Positions 26,093 through 34,896 of a stretch of 64,000 nt of DNA are shown in pieces. The notes under the pieces are model-generated. The model saw only the letters and a list, made by a program, of their open reading frames with translations. It was not told where the DNA came from and did not search any database. Position 1 is the first letter of the stretch. Each line of letters starts with the position of its first letter. Source of the DNA: Alphaproteobacteria bacterium (lineage in GTDB: Bacteria; Pseudomonadota; Alphaproteobacteria; CAAHEQ01; UBA3637); contig JAGCKR010000062.1 in assembly GCA_017647405.1 (NCBI GenBank), forward strand, positions 1-64,000, written 5' to 3'. The position numbers and the translations under genes were made by a program.

Positions 26093-27235
26093 TTATCCCA
26101 TTCGACCATCATTTTGAGTCAAAGAAGTCAACTGTATCTGCTCCTCTCGGGTCTGTTGTTCTTCTTGTACTTTCGTTCCGGCTTCATTTAAAACACTTAA
26201 CACATCAGTTGCTCTTTCACCTTGCAACTCTTCTGGTAAAAGCTCAACCATCATTTCATAAACCTGATCATGCCCATTCAAAGCAGCTTCGGCCAAAGCC
26301 GTTCGCCCATTCACATCCGTTTTTAAAGGATCTGCCCCATAAAAAAGCGCCGCTTCTATGGTCTCAAAATCCCCGCGTGCCGCCATATCATGCAATGGCG
26401 CTCTGCCATTTAAATCTTCAACCATCATATCGGCACCTTGTTCTAACAACGCATTTAAAATTTGCGGATTTGAGGTATAATGCAAAGCGGTTTTGCCTTG
26501 TTCATCTTTGTAATCAACATCGGCACCCGCCTCTAAAAGCAATTCAACGATTTTCTCATCGCCTTTTTCAGCAGCCACCAATAAAGGCGCTTGCGCTTCT
26601 AATGCCGTGGCAACTTTATTCACATCCGCCCCTTCTTGAATTAACGCCTCAACCATTTCAAACGAGCCTTTTTCCACGGCTAATTGAAGCGCAGATTCCC
26701 CATATTCATTAACAGCATTAGGGTTTGCTCCTTCTTTTAAAAGACCTTGAACCTGCTCAGCATTACCATTTTCAATAGCTTGGAAAAGTTCCCTGTCTTT
26801 GGGACTTAATGTTTCTTCTTGTGGTTTTGATACAAAAGTACCGGCCGGCCTTTGCGGTTTTAGATATTTTCCATGCCATCCTTTTACAACAACTCCTTCT
26901 TCCATTTCACGATCCGATACTTCGACGGATATTTCAGCCGTGTCAGCCCCCACCGTAACACTTTCATCTTGACTTATCTCGTCAGGTCTTAACGCCTCGG
27001 ATGAAACAGCTTCCCGATCAGAAGTTGATTCCTTTTCAAAAGGTTGCACGCGCAGCATGCCATCAGCAACAATGCTTCTTTCTTGAAAAACAGCTTCCCC
27101 TGTTCTGGATAAAACCTCCAACAAACCGGAACGAACAGCTGTTTTGCTTGAATTGCTTGTTCCCCTTGGAGTCACAACCGGCACTGTTTGATGATCATCT
27201 GCAACGCTATGAACAAGTTTTCCCTTCTTCGGCAT
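26093..27235 (-). CDS. Ankyrin-repeat protein with disordered N-terminus
   Basis: About 380 aa from the ATG at 27235 (MPKKGKLVHSVADD), preferred because GGGGGGA lies 7 bases upstream; ATG at 27250 is an alternative. Residues 1-140 are low-complexity and acidic. Six repeats follow (YGESALQLAVEKG, QAPLLVAAEKG, QGKTALHYTSNPQ, NGRAPLHDMAARG, NGRTALAEAALNG). The C-terminus QIQLTSLTQNDGRMG ends like the neighbouring gene (RLSQNDGGRS). First gene of a two-gene unit with its own promoter. Confidence 0.88.
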   Translation of the reverse strand: MPKKGKLVHSVADDHQTVPVVTPRGTSNSSKTAVRSGLLEVLSRTGEAVFQERSIVADGMLRVQPFEKESTSDREAVSSEALRPDEISQDESVTVGADTAEISVEVSDREMEEGVVVKGWHGKYLKPQRPAGTFVSKPQEETLSPKDRELFQAIENGNAEQVQGLLKEGANPNAVNEYGESALQLAVEKGSFEMVEALIQEGADVNKVATALEAQAPLLVAAEKGDEKIVELLLEAGADVDYKDEQGKTALHYTSNPQILNALLEQGADMMVEDLNGRAPLHDMAARGDFETIEAALFYGADPLKTDVNGRTALAEAALNGHDQVYEMMVELLPEELQGERATDVLSVLNEAGTKVQEEQQTREEQIQLTSLTQNDGRMG

Positions 27236-27296
27236 AGAAAATCCCCCCATTTTCTTTCATCCTTCTTTAACAGGTTTAAAAAACCTTCTTTTTTCC

Positions 27297-27325
27297 AGAA
27301 TATCATATCTTATCTTTTTTAACAA
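27297..27325 (-). promoter_or_regulatory. Promoter of the two-gene ANK unit
   Basis: TTGTTA (27320-27325), 17-bp spacer, TATTCT (27297-27302) with TGA before the -10. The leader is about 55 bases. Confidence 0.65.
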
Positions 27326-27503
27326 GGAAAAAGTGCAAAATCCGCTTATCCCGTTAAAAAAAACTTATAAATCGCGCTCTTTGACCCCAAAAAAACTCTT
27401 TAACGTATCTTTATATATTTTTTGCACCGGTGCTAATTATCATCGCTTTTAAAATCAAGCTCTTCTGTACAACAAGATAAAAGTTATTCATAAACTATCC
27501 GTT
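27326..27503. other. Spacer between ANK unit and HEXXH cluster
   Basis: No gene seen. It contains a 10-bp perfect palindrome (GCACCGGTGC) near 27425 that is GC-rich against its surroundings and could be a protein-binding site. Confidence 0.3.
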
Positions 27504-27547
27504 TAAAAAATGGCAATAAATTAGGGACCATATAGCCCAAATTGCCG
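27504..27547 (-). terminator. Terminator of the HEXXH cluster
   Basis: GGCAAT (27512-27517) pairs with ATTGCC (27541-27546), with an inner GGG/CCC pair; the minus strand then runs into six T. Confidence 0.6.
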
Positions 27548-27569
27548 TGCCTGATTTTAATTCAACACA

Positions 27570-29450
27570 TTAACCTCTTTGGTTTTGCCCTAATAAAACA
27601 TCAAAATATTTCTTTTGAAAGTTAAAAAATGCCTGACGATGTTGTTTAAACTCATCTTGTCTTTGATAAAAAACTTTCCGCAACAGCGCTTTTTTAATCG
27701 CCGGATGCGTCAGCGTCTCAATCAAATACAGCGCTTTATCATTCATCACATTTTGAAACAATTTCCCCTGATTGATTTCATTTAAAATATATTCTGTAAA
27801 AACCTTTTGGAATGGTTTTTGTTTTTTATTTTTTAAATAAAGTCTGCGACCGGCTAATAAAAGTTTATCGCGATAGTAATACGATAACTTAAGGGTGGGT
27901 TCTTCTTCCTTTTGAGAAATACAAAGAATATCCGCCAAATAAAACAAATCCCTTTCCATTTTTTTATCAAGTGCGGTAATCAAGCGCTTTTGCCGATTTT
28001 CTTTTTCAATTTCACCTTGATCCGTTCGGCTTTTTTTAATATCGTTCGGCTGTACCTCCCCACCGTATTTATGGCAATAAGCTTCTATAACCAAATCAAC
28101 CTTTTTTTTGCTGTTTCGCCTGAAGGAAGCTAAACTAGAAATATGATCATATGCCTGTTCATTATATCCAACACACCAGTTATCTCTCACGTGTTGTAAA
28201 GTATCTATAACCGGATTAATCAAAGAATCTTTAATCAACCTTTTAACATAAACCCTCCCATTATAAACACAATCCACCGCTACACTAAAAAAACAGCTAA
28301 CAGCCAAAAACTTCACTGACGGATAAAGAAACAAAGGCGCAGACGCTAATTGTTTTACCAAAGGCGCAACCCCTAACCCCAACAAACCGCCAACGCTTGT
28401 TAACACGCCAATCCGCATCAACAACTTCTTTGCCATATGCATTTGTTTTTTATAATGGCATTCATTTCTTTGTAAAACGCTCTCTTTCTTTTCTTGAGGC
28501 AAAATCAATTCGTTTATCCGATGAGCCATCACCAAATTAAAGGCTTTCTCTTTCAATTCCTCTCGTTTTTGCTTGGAAAACAAAGAACCGGGCGATCTGA
28601 CTACCAGATTAAAAAACGCTTTAATCCGTTTTGCTTTCGTTCCAACCCCTTGAATTTGATGACGATCCTCTAAATATCTGAACCGTTGTGATTTCACAGG
28701 GATAAACCGGCGAATGAAATCAACAACAGTTGTGGAACCATAAAGGGGTATTCTGTCAAAAAAAATGCGCCCGAGTATAAGAAGCGTTTTCCCAAAAGAA
28801 TAATATTCTGAGAAAATATTTTCTTCAAGTGCCAATTTTTCAGCCTCATGTACCCGACTGAGCCGAAATTTATCATCTGCTCTTATTTTTCGTGAAAAAT
28901 CATAAATGGGTCTTCCATGTTGATCGCAATAAACCGTTTCTGACGATCCTAATGGCATCAAATGTTCTTGTTCCACCTCATGACCGGTTTCATGCAACAA
29001 ACAAATTGCATTATGAAGAATACTTCCGCATTCAAGACCATCCTTTCTGACATAAATTTTTTGCTGGCCGTGAATAATATATGCCTCTCCCTCTCCCGCT
29101 TTTCCTTCGTTGATTTCAATTTGCTGATTATGATAGAGTTGAACAATTAATTTTCTGGCGGTTTTTGATTTTTTATTTAACATCATCAACCCCTTTTTTA
29201 ACTTTCTTTTATACTCATTTTCATACTTTTCAGGCTCAACTTGAAATGACTCAACAATAAAATCAATCACATCAGCAGGAATTGGTTTACTTAAATCCCC
29301 CTTTTTTTCATCCGGATGCAAAAAATAATAATGAGCATAACCGCTTTTGGCCTTTTCTCCCAAAGATTTTAAATAAACGCCTTGACCAACGGGCGTTAAA
29401 AGCGCGTTTTCAGAAACCCCTGATACAAATTTGTGATTGGTTTTTAGCAT
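27570..29450 (-). CDS. HEXXH/EAEK protein with membrane hairpin, copy 4
   Basis: About 626 aa from the ATG at 29450 (MLKTNHKFVSG). Fourth of four tandem paralogues. Order of parts: a conserved segment PADVIDFIVESF (~58-69); a zinc-peptidase motif LLHETGH with His 153 and 157; ~45 residues on, RVHEAEKLALEEN, where a Glu could be the third ligand; two hydrophobic segments (~355-405); and a helical C-terminal half. It ends LLGQNQRG. There is no signal peptide. It looks like a membrane-associating peptidase, but no substrate can be inferred. AGAGG before the start lies in the last codons of the upstream gene. Confidence 0.8.
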   Translation of the reverse strand: MLKTNHKFVSGVSENALLTPVGQGVYLKSLGEKAKSGYAHYYFLHPDEKKGDLSKPIPADVIDFIVESFQVEPEKYENEYKRKLKKGLMMLNKKSKTARKLIVQLYHNQQIEINEGKAGEGEAYIIHGQQKIYVRKDGLECGSILHNAICLLHETGHEVEQEHLMPLGSSETVYCDQHGRPIYDFSRKIRADDKFRLSRVHEAEKLALEENIFSEYYSFGKTLLILGRIFFDRIPLYGSTTVVDFIRRFIPVKSQRFRYLEDRHQIQGVGTKAKRIKAFFNLVVRSPGSLFSKQKREELKEKAFNLVMAHRINELILPQEKKESVLQRNECHYKKQMHMAKKLLMRIGVLTSVGGLLGLGVAPLVKQLASAPLFLYPSVKFLAVSCFFSVAVDCVYNGRVYVKRLIKDSLINPVIDTLQHVRDNWCVGYNEQAYDHISSLASFRRNSKKKVDLVIEAYCHKYGGEVQPNDIKKSRTDQGEIEKENRQKRLITALDKKMERDLFYLADILCISQKEEEPTLKLSYYYRDKLLLAGRRLYLKNKKQKPFQKVFTEYILNEINQGKLFQNVMNDKALYLIETLTHPAIKKALLRKVFYQRQDEFKQHRQAFFNFQKKYFDVLLGQNQRG

Positions 29451-29451
29451 C

Positions 29452-31170
29452 TTAACCTCTTTGATTTTGCTCATTTAGTTGTTTAATCCATTCGCGCTCT
29501 TCTTTTTTGCGAATCAAAATCTTGTTTTTTGGAATTGAACAGCCCTCTTCTTGTTGCAGTTTTTTTCTTTTTTCATAAAAAGCATTTTTAAAACAACGTG
29601 TTGAAATCAAATCAATTATCTCTTTACTTGCAAATTTTGCAGCCAAATCAAACCGTTGACTTTTTTCAACTTCTTGCAAAACAAATTGTTCAAAAACCTT
29701 TTGAAACGGCTCTTTTTTCCCTTGTGAAAGAAAAACTTTTCGCCCACCTTCCAATAAATCAACATCCCAATAATAATGGTTGAGCTGTGCAAATTTTTTT
29801 TCTGTGTACAGATATTGCATAATTGCCAACAAGCTTAAATCATTTTGCATTTTTTTATCCAACAGCGATATCATCTTTCTTGTGGCAACCTCTTTTTCGG
29901 CGCCCAGCCCCATTGTTTTAATCTGAGCCATATCACTTTGATTGATTTTATTTTGATATTTATGGCAAAACGCTTTGATAAACTGTTGAAATTTTTTCTT
30001 TCCACCTTGCCGATAAAGCCGATAACTGCGAATAGAGGCCTGTGCATTTTGTGCATATCCCCAATTCCAAAAATATTTCTTTTGCGTGAAGGCATATTTT
30101 GTATCCGCCATAAATTTTTTGGATACGCCCCCAAAAATAAACAAACAACCAAGCAAAGCGCCCGGCAAGGCAATCCCTGCATAAGATAAAACAGGCAAAG
30201 ATAAAAGAGCCAAGCTTCCCAAAAAAGTAAACACATTTAAAAGCGAATTGTTTTTCGGTTGAATCAAGGGGTGGCATTGCTGTTTTTTTTCCGGCTGCAA
30301 TAAAAACTTCATTTGAAAAGCCATCACGTTTAAAACCGCCTTTTGCGCTATCTCTTCCCTTTTTTGTCTGGAAAAAAGAGAAAATGGCGAGGATAAAAGT
30401 AATTTAAAGCGTTCCAATCCGATTTTAATCTTATATCCTACTCTCACAAGCAAATCAGCATTCTGAGGCGATTGAATGGGCAAAAGAGAACCACACACAA
30501 GCGTTTTTAAAAACAAATTTGAGGGCATTAACTCAGCTTTAATCACCTCTCCTTGCACTTTTTTTTCTGCTTCAGAGAGCAAACAAACTTTTAACTGCAA
30601 CTTTGCGGAAACATTCATATAATGATCGGTGATTAACTTATTTTTATGATCATAATAAGCTTTTGTCGGCTCAAAAAAATCTGTAATCGCCTCTTGTTCC
30701 TTTAAATGCGCGTTTTCATGCAACAACGTCACCGCCGTTTCACATTCATTTTGCCCCAAAGGACACCTGTTTAAAATAATTTTATCTGCCCCAAATTCAA
30801 TATACCCCAATCGCTCATCATCTTGACAAACCAAGCTGATAAATTGATTAAATGAAAGCGTTTTGATTAAAGCCCGTGCCGTTCTGGAATGCTGATTTAA
30901 AACACCCAGCTCTTTTTTTAACAAGGCTTTCATCTCTTTTTCTTCGTGAGCCGGCTCAATTTTAAATGAGTCAACAATAAAATCAATCACATCAGCAGCA
31001 ATCGGCGCTCCTTTTTCTTCTTTTTTGATCCACGGATGCTGTTTAAAATATTCTTCATAAGCCCACAACTCTTTTTTAGGCAACGGTCCCCAATAAATCC
31101 CGTTTCCCACATCGGTTAAAACGGCTTTATCTGAAACACTTGCTTTTAATACCTGTTTAAAAACACTCAT
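29452..31170 (-). CDS. HEXXH/EAEK protein with membrane hairpin, copy 3
   Basis: A 572-aa paralogue: PIAADVIDFIVDSF, the motif TLLHENAHLKEQE (H-E-N-A-H), then LLSEAEKKVQGE, a long hydrophobic hairpin (SLALLSLPVLSYAGIALPGA and following) and a helical C-terminal half. It ends in a basic run and QLNEQNQRG, almost the same terminus as the next gene. The start overlaps the upstream stop by 4 bp (ATGA). Both His and the Glu of the peptidase motif are kept, so activity is plausible. Confidence 0.8.
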   Translation of the reverse strand: MSVFKQVLKASVSDKAVLTDVGNGIYWGPLPKKELWAYEEYFKQHPWIKKEEKGAPIAADVIDFIVDSFKIEPAHEEKEMKALLKKELGVLNQHSRTARALIKTLSFNQFISLVCQDDERLGYIEFGADKIILNRCPLGQNECETAVTLLHENAHLKEQEAITDFFEPTKAYYDHKNKLITDHYMNVSAKLQLKVCLLSEAEKKVQGEVIKAELMPSNLFLKTLVCGSLLPIQSPQNADLLVRVGYKIKIGLERFKLLLSSPFSLFSRQKREEIAQKAVLNVMAFQMKFLLQPEKKQQCHPLIQPKNNSLLNVFTFLGSLALLSLPVLSYAGIALPGALLGCLFIFGGVSKKFMADTKYAFTQKKYFWNWGYAQNAQASIRSYRLYRQGGKKKFQQFIKAFCHKYQNKINQSDMAQIKTMGLGAEKEVATRKMISLLDKKMQNDLSLLAIMQYLYTEKKFAQLNHYYWDVDLLEGGRKVFLSQGKKEPFQKVFEQFVLQEVEKSQRFDLAAKFASKEIIDLISTRCFKNAFYEKRKKLQQEEGCSIPKNKILIRKKEEREWIKQLNEQNQRG

Positions 31171-32885
31171 CTGAACCGCCCTTTCACCCGTTTTTTGGCC
31201 TTTAATCTTTTAGATACAACAACAACCTGTCTTTTCATAACAGGCATTTTTTCAGTTGGACACAGCTCTTTTTTCCTTTTCAAAAAAGCCTCTTTTAAGG
31301 AAGGCGTTTCAAACTTTAAAAGCTCCTCATTGGGCGCCTGCTTTAACATCTGATCAAAAATAGAGCCCCTTAACCGCATTAAAAGCAATTCTTTTATCCC
31401 GTTTTCAAGGCTTAACCTCTTATTATTTTTACAAAGTTCCTTTGCCTTTATTAAATTCTCATGCGCCCACCATTCAGGAACAATGGATTTTGTTTTTTCA
31501 TCACCATACACTGTTAACAAAGTTGAAATTAATTGGATATCTTTTTGCAACTGACTTGTTAAATGCGAAAACTCAACCTGATTTTCAAACAGCGTTTCAA
31601 TTTCCCCTTTATCCGTTCGGCTTTTTTCAAGGTCTTTCACCTTTAAATAATTGTGATATTTATGCGCCATCGCCTTTAAAATTAAGCGATATTTTTTAAC
31701 AGACCCTTTTTCATAGCCTTTTGCAGATCTTGAATTAAGATAAGCATTTTCATTATAACCTGAACACCAATCTTTTCGATTGTTTTCATAATATTTATCT
31801 GCACAATGAAAACCGGCACAAACAGAAGCTGTCAATAATCCCAAAAAAAGAAATGTTGGCGAAGAAATCAAAGAAGCTGAGCCTAAAAAGGTGGCAAAAA
31901 GCCCGCAACTTATCAAAAAGAGCTTGCTTTTCTTTTTTTTCATAGGATCAATTAAAAAACGCATATGATCAGACATCGACTTTAAAGCGGTTTTTTTATT
32001 TATCCGGTGCCTTTTATCTTTTGAAAACAAAGCTGATGGCTCTTTTAAATAGGCTTTTATCTGATTGAATAAAAATCTTCTTTTATAAGAAACCAACCGC
32101 ATCTGAATTGTTGCACCAGATTGTTGTTGCTCTTTTTGACCAAAAATGAAAAAAGTAATTGACGATATCAAATCAAAATAAGCCTTACATAAGCTATTGA
32201 TTGAGGCTGAAAAAAAATCAAACACAGACAGGCAATCCGATAAAATCTGATATGTTTGTGCTTGCTTTTCGGCTTCAAACATGCGCTCTAAAATAAATTT
32301 TTCCTTACTGGCAAATAAATAGGCTCTTTCAGTAATTCCCTCCCCCTCTTTTGTTGTATACCCATGCACCGGATCAAAAAGCGGACGCAGTTGAATATCT
32401 TCATTCACATGCCCCATTTCATGCAAAAAAGTTGTTGCCAAATCAAGAGGCTGTGAGTCTTTAACCTTTTTCTTATCAAAAAAAATAACATCAAACAGTT
32501 TATAAACGCTTGCCACCGCATTGAGCAAATCTATCTCCAAATCAACTTGTTGCTCAAAGCGAACCTGACGAAGCAATGCCCTTCCCGTTGGCGAATATCG
32601 ATTAATTTGATAAAACCCTTTTTTTAAACGCTTTTTAAAAGAAGAATCCTCACCCGGCGCAACAACAATCAATGAATCAACAATAAAATCAATCACTTCC
32701 TTTTTTATCGGCGCACCAACCGCTTCTTTTTGTTGATCGGGATATCGCTTAAAATAAGCTTCATAACCGGCTAATTCCTCCTCTTGCAGGCCACCTAAAA
32801 AAAGCCCCTTCGACGACGTCGGTTGAAGGGGAACATTCAAAACCTGATTTTCCTTATAAATTTCATTTAAAAGCGCGGTTAACAT
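31167..32885 (-). CDS. HEXXH/EAEK protein with membrane hairpin, copy 2
   Basis: About 572 aa from the ATG at 32885 (MLTALLNEIYKEN). The longer frame to 32921 would translate the promoter itself. It has PIKKEVIDFIVDSL, TTFLHEMGHVNED (H-E-M-G-H), RMFEAEKQAQTY, two hydrophobic segments (LFATFLGSASLISSPTFLF and following) and a helical end. The tail MPVMKRQVVVVSKRLKAKKR ends VKGRFR, very basic, with the Pro-aliphatic element. The -10 box lies 7 bases before the ATG, so the mRNA is probably leaderless. Confidence 0.8.
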   Translation of the reverse strand: MLTALLNEIYKENQVLNVPLQPTSSKGLFLGGLQEEELAGYEAYFKRYPDQQKEAVGAPIKKEVIDFIVDSLIVVAPGEDSSFKKRLKKGFYQINRYSPTGRALLRQVRFEQQVDLEIDLLNAVASVYKLFDVIFFDKKKVKDSQPLDLATTFLHEMGHVNEDIQLRPLFDPVHGYTTKEGEGITERAYLFASKEKFILERMFEAEKQAQTYQILSDCLSVFDFFSASINSLCKAYFDLISSITFFIFGQKEQQQSGATIQMRLVSYKRRFLFNQIKAYLKEPSALFSKDKRHRINKKTALKSMSDHMRFLIDPMKKKKSKLFLISCGLFATFLGSASLISSPTFLFLGLLTASVCAGFHCADKYYENNRKDWCSGYNENAYLNSRSAKGYEKGSVKKYRLILKAMAHKYHNYLKVKDLEKSRTDKGEIETLFENQVEFSHLTSQLQKDIQLISTLLTVYGDEKTKSIVPEWWAHENLIKAKELCKNNKRLSLENGIKELLLMRLRGSIFDQMLKQAPNEELLKFETPSLKEAFLKRKKELCPTEKMPVMKRQVVVVSKRLKAKKRVKGRFR

Positions 32886-32892
32886 GCCTGAT

Positions 32893-32921
32893 ATTATATC
32901 ATAAAAAAGATTTTTTTTCAA
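32893..32921 (-). promoter_or_regulatory. Leaderless promoter of HEXXH copy 2
   Basis: TTGAAA (32916-32921), 17-bp spacer ending TGA, TATAAT (32893-32898). Only seven bases separate the -10 from the ATG, so transcription should begin at or next to the start codon. Confidence 0.7.
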
Positions 32922-32948
32922 GCTTTTTCGATAAAATTATCTCTCGTG

Positions 32949-34622
32949 CTATTTTAACCCTCTTTTATCAGCCATTTTTTGCTGTTTTAAATACATTAAA
33001 TCCTTTTCTTTTTGGGTTATTTCATTCTTTAACAAAAGGATTTCTTTTCTTAATTCTTTATCATGAATTTGATTCAAAACAGGCAGTGGCAGTTTTTGAA
33101 CACCCGCCTCTAACACCTCATCTTCCCTAATAAGCATATTCAAATACTGGGAAAATGCTTTTGAAGGCGAAATTTTCTTTTGTTTTGAAACAGTTACAAT
33201 CGATTTCATCAATTGAAATATGATTTCTTCATCTGAAAAATCTTTTAAATCCCCTTCTCGATCACCTGCTTTTAAAATCTCAACAAAAGTCATCATATCT
33301 TCTTTTTGATTTTCGCTTAATTTTTGATATTGTCTTTTAGGCAACATCATTTCATTATACACAAAATCTTTATCCGGCGGCGTTAAAACATCCGAAGATG
33401 TTAAAAAATTATCATATTTATTTTCAAGCGCTTTTAAAACAAGCAAAGACGCCTGATCCGCCTGTTTATTTTCATTTAAGAAAAACCGATTGCGCCATAA
33501 CGCCTTTTCATAATAAGAAGACTTCCAATTATATTGAAAATCATGCACCGTTTTTTTAAGATTAGAATAAGCGCATCCCCCTAAACAAGCCCCAAGCAAT
33601 CCAATCGTTCCGATAACCCCCGGCATAAGCAAAGAAAAACAAGCTACCCCGCCTATTACCGATAACAAAGAACCGATATGACGAAAACCTATTTTATGAC
33701 GAGCAGGTTTCTTTAAAAATTTAACAAAAGAAGCCATGTTTTCTTTTCTTGCCAACGAAGAGATTTCTTCCCGCCCCGTTTTTGAAAAAAGCTTTTTTGG
33801 ATTTTTAACCGCCGTTTTCAAATAGGAGCCAGCGCGTTGAAGCGAATAATTAAAAACAACCTTTTCGCGATTGGCTTCCTGCGGTTTTGCAAACAACCCT
33901 ATCGCCATGCACGCCCCTTCTAACACGCTCAAAACAACCGGCTCTATCATCTCGGGAACAGACATCATTTCCGATTCAATTTGATAAGAAACCGCCTGTT
34001 TTTCAGCTTCAAAAGCCAAATCCAACTGACAAGAACTTTCCGTTTCGATATTTGGATGAGGAACCGCCCTAATCGGCTTACCTTCTTTATCCACATATCC
34101 CTTTGTTATCCCCTCAAAAGGACGCAGTTGATAATTATCCAAAACATGGCCGGTTTCATGCAAAAACTCAATCGCCAATAATCGATTTTTCTTATTTTTA
34201 AAATGAGGCAGATTGAAAAACACTTCATCAACGCCGAAAAGCACAAAAGCACCGGCAGTGTCAGACTGTTCAGAAATGCTTGAAACTTTTAACCCAAACG
34301 GAATTTGAGCTATAAGCCCTCTGGCTGTTTTTGATTTTTTATTCAACTCCTTTAACCCGCTTCGTAGCCGTTTCTTCAAAAAAGAATCCGTTGTCTTAAA
34401 ATCAAGCGAGTCAACAATAAAATCCATTACTTCATCAGGAAATGGCTTTGAAAAATCAGGATCTGAACAGTGCATTTTATCCAAATAAACAGATAAAGCC
34501 GATTGCTGACGCTTCCCAATCGGGGCCAAATAAACATCCATTTGCCCCTGCGCCGATAAAGCCACCGGCGATGAAGAATTTTTGAGCGAAGCTTTCAATT
34601 TTGTCTCTGTTATTTTTTTCAT
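32949..34622 (-). CDS. HEXXH/EAEK protein with membrane hairpin, copy 1
   Basis: About 557 aa from the ATG at 34622 (MKKITETKLKASLKN). It has FPDEVMDFIVDSLDF, IEFLHETGHVLDNY (H-E-T-G-H), LAFEAEKQAVSYQ, then a Gly-rich hydrophobic hairpin (VIGGVACFSLLMPGVIGTIG and following) and a helical C-terminal part. It ends KQQKMADKRGLK. All four paralogues keep HEXXH, EAEK and the hairpin although overall sequence is strongly diverged, which points to function. A TATAAT seven bases before the ATG suggests a leaderless transcript. Confidence 0.8.
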   Translation of the reverse strand: MKKITETKLKASLKNSSSPVALSAQGQMDVYLAPIGKRQQSALSVYLDKMHCSDPDFSKPFPDEVMDFIVDSLDFKTTDSFLKKRLRSGLKELNKKSKTARGLIAQIPFGLKVSSISEQSDTAGAFVLFGVDEVFFNLPHFKNKKNRLLAIEFLHETGHVLDNYQLRPFEGITKGYVDKEGKPIRAVPHPNIETESSCQLDLAFEAEKQAVSYQIESEMMSVPEMIEPVVLSVLEGACMAIGLFAKPQEANREKVVFNYSLQRAGSYLKTAVKNPKKLFSKTGREEISSLARKENMASFVKFLKKPARHKIGFRHIGSLLSVIGGVACFSLLMPGVIGTIGLLGACLGGCAYSNLKKTVHDFQYNWKSSYYEKALWRNRFFLNENKQADQASLLVLKALENKYDNFLTSSDVLTPPDKDFVYNEMMLPKRQYQKLSENQKEDMMTFVEILKAGDREGDLKDFSDEEIIFQLMKSIVTVSKQKKISPSKAFSQYLNMLIREDEVLEAGVQKLPLPVLNQIHDKELRKEILLLKNEITQKEKDLMYLKQQKMADKRGLK

Positions 34623-34629
34623 ACATTCT

Positions 34630-34643
34630 ATTATATCATAACT
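34630..34643 (-). promoter_or_regulatory. Leaderless extended -10 promoter of HEXXH copy 1
   Basis: TTATGATATAAT: an extended -10 (TGA before TATAAT at 34630-34635), seven bases upstream of the ATG. The -35 is poor. The same TTATGATATAAT precedes copy 2. Confidence 0.6.
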
Positions 34644-34725
34644 TAAAAAAAATAAAAACATTTTCATTCTAAGCCTTTTTTAAATACCCTCAAACAGCGT
34701 TATGCTTTAAAACTTCATTTTTTTA

Positions 34726-34754
34726 TTGACAAGTCTTCTTTTTTTTGATATAAA
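34726..34754 (+). promoter_or_regulatory. Promoter of the rpsP operon
   Basis: TTGACA (34726-34731), 17-bp spacer, TATAAA (34749-34754), with TGA before the -10. Transcription should start near 34761, leaving a leader of about 135 bases. Confidence 0.85.
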
Positions 34755-34763
34755 AGCACTAAT

Positions 34764-34863
34764 CTTTCAAAAAGCTGAATATATTTTCAGTCTCCAAGGA
34801 GATACATCAATCCGCGATGGTTCGTGCATTGGTGCGATTTTTGTATGTTTAGTTCTTTGAAAG
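34764..34863 (+). promoter_or_regulatory. Structured leader of the rpsP operon
   Basis: CTTTCAAA (34764-34771) pairs exactly with TTTGAAAG (34856-34863) and encloses a small hairpin CTGAA/TTCAG (34775-34779 with 34786-34790) and a longer one closed by ATACA/TGTAT (34802-34806 with 34842-34846) and AATC-GC/GCGATT. This is a candidate cis-acting element, perhaps for ribosomal-protein feedback. I do not recognise a named leader class. Confidence 0.45.
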
Positions 34864-34896
34864 CTTAATAAAAAAAATAGAAAGGAAAGTATATAA

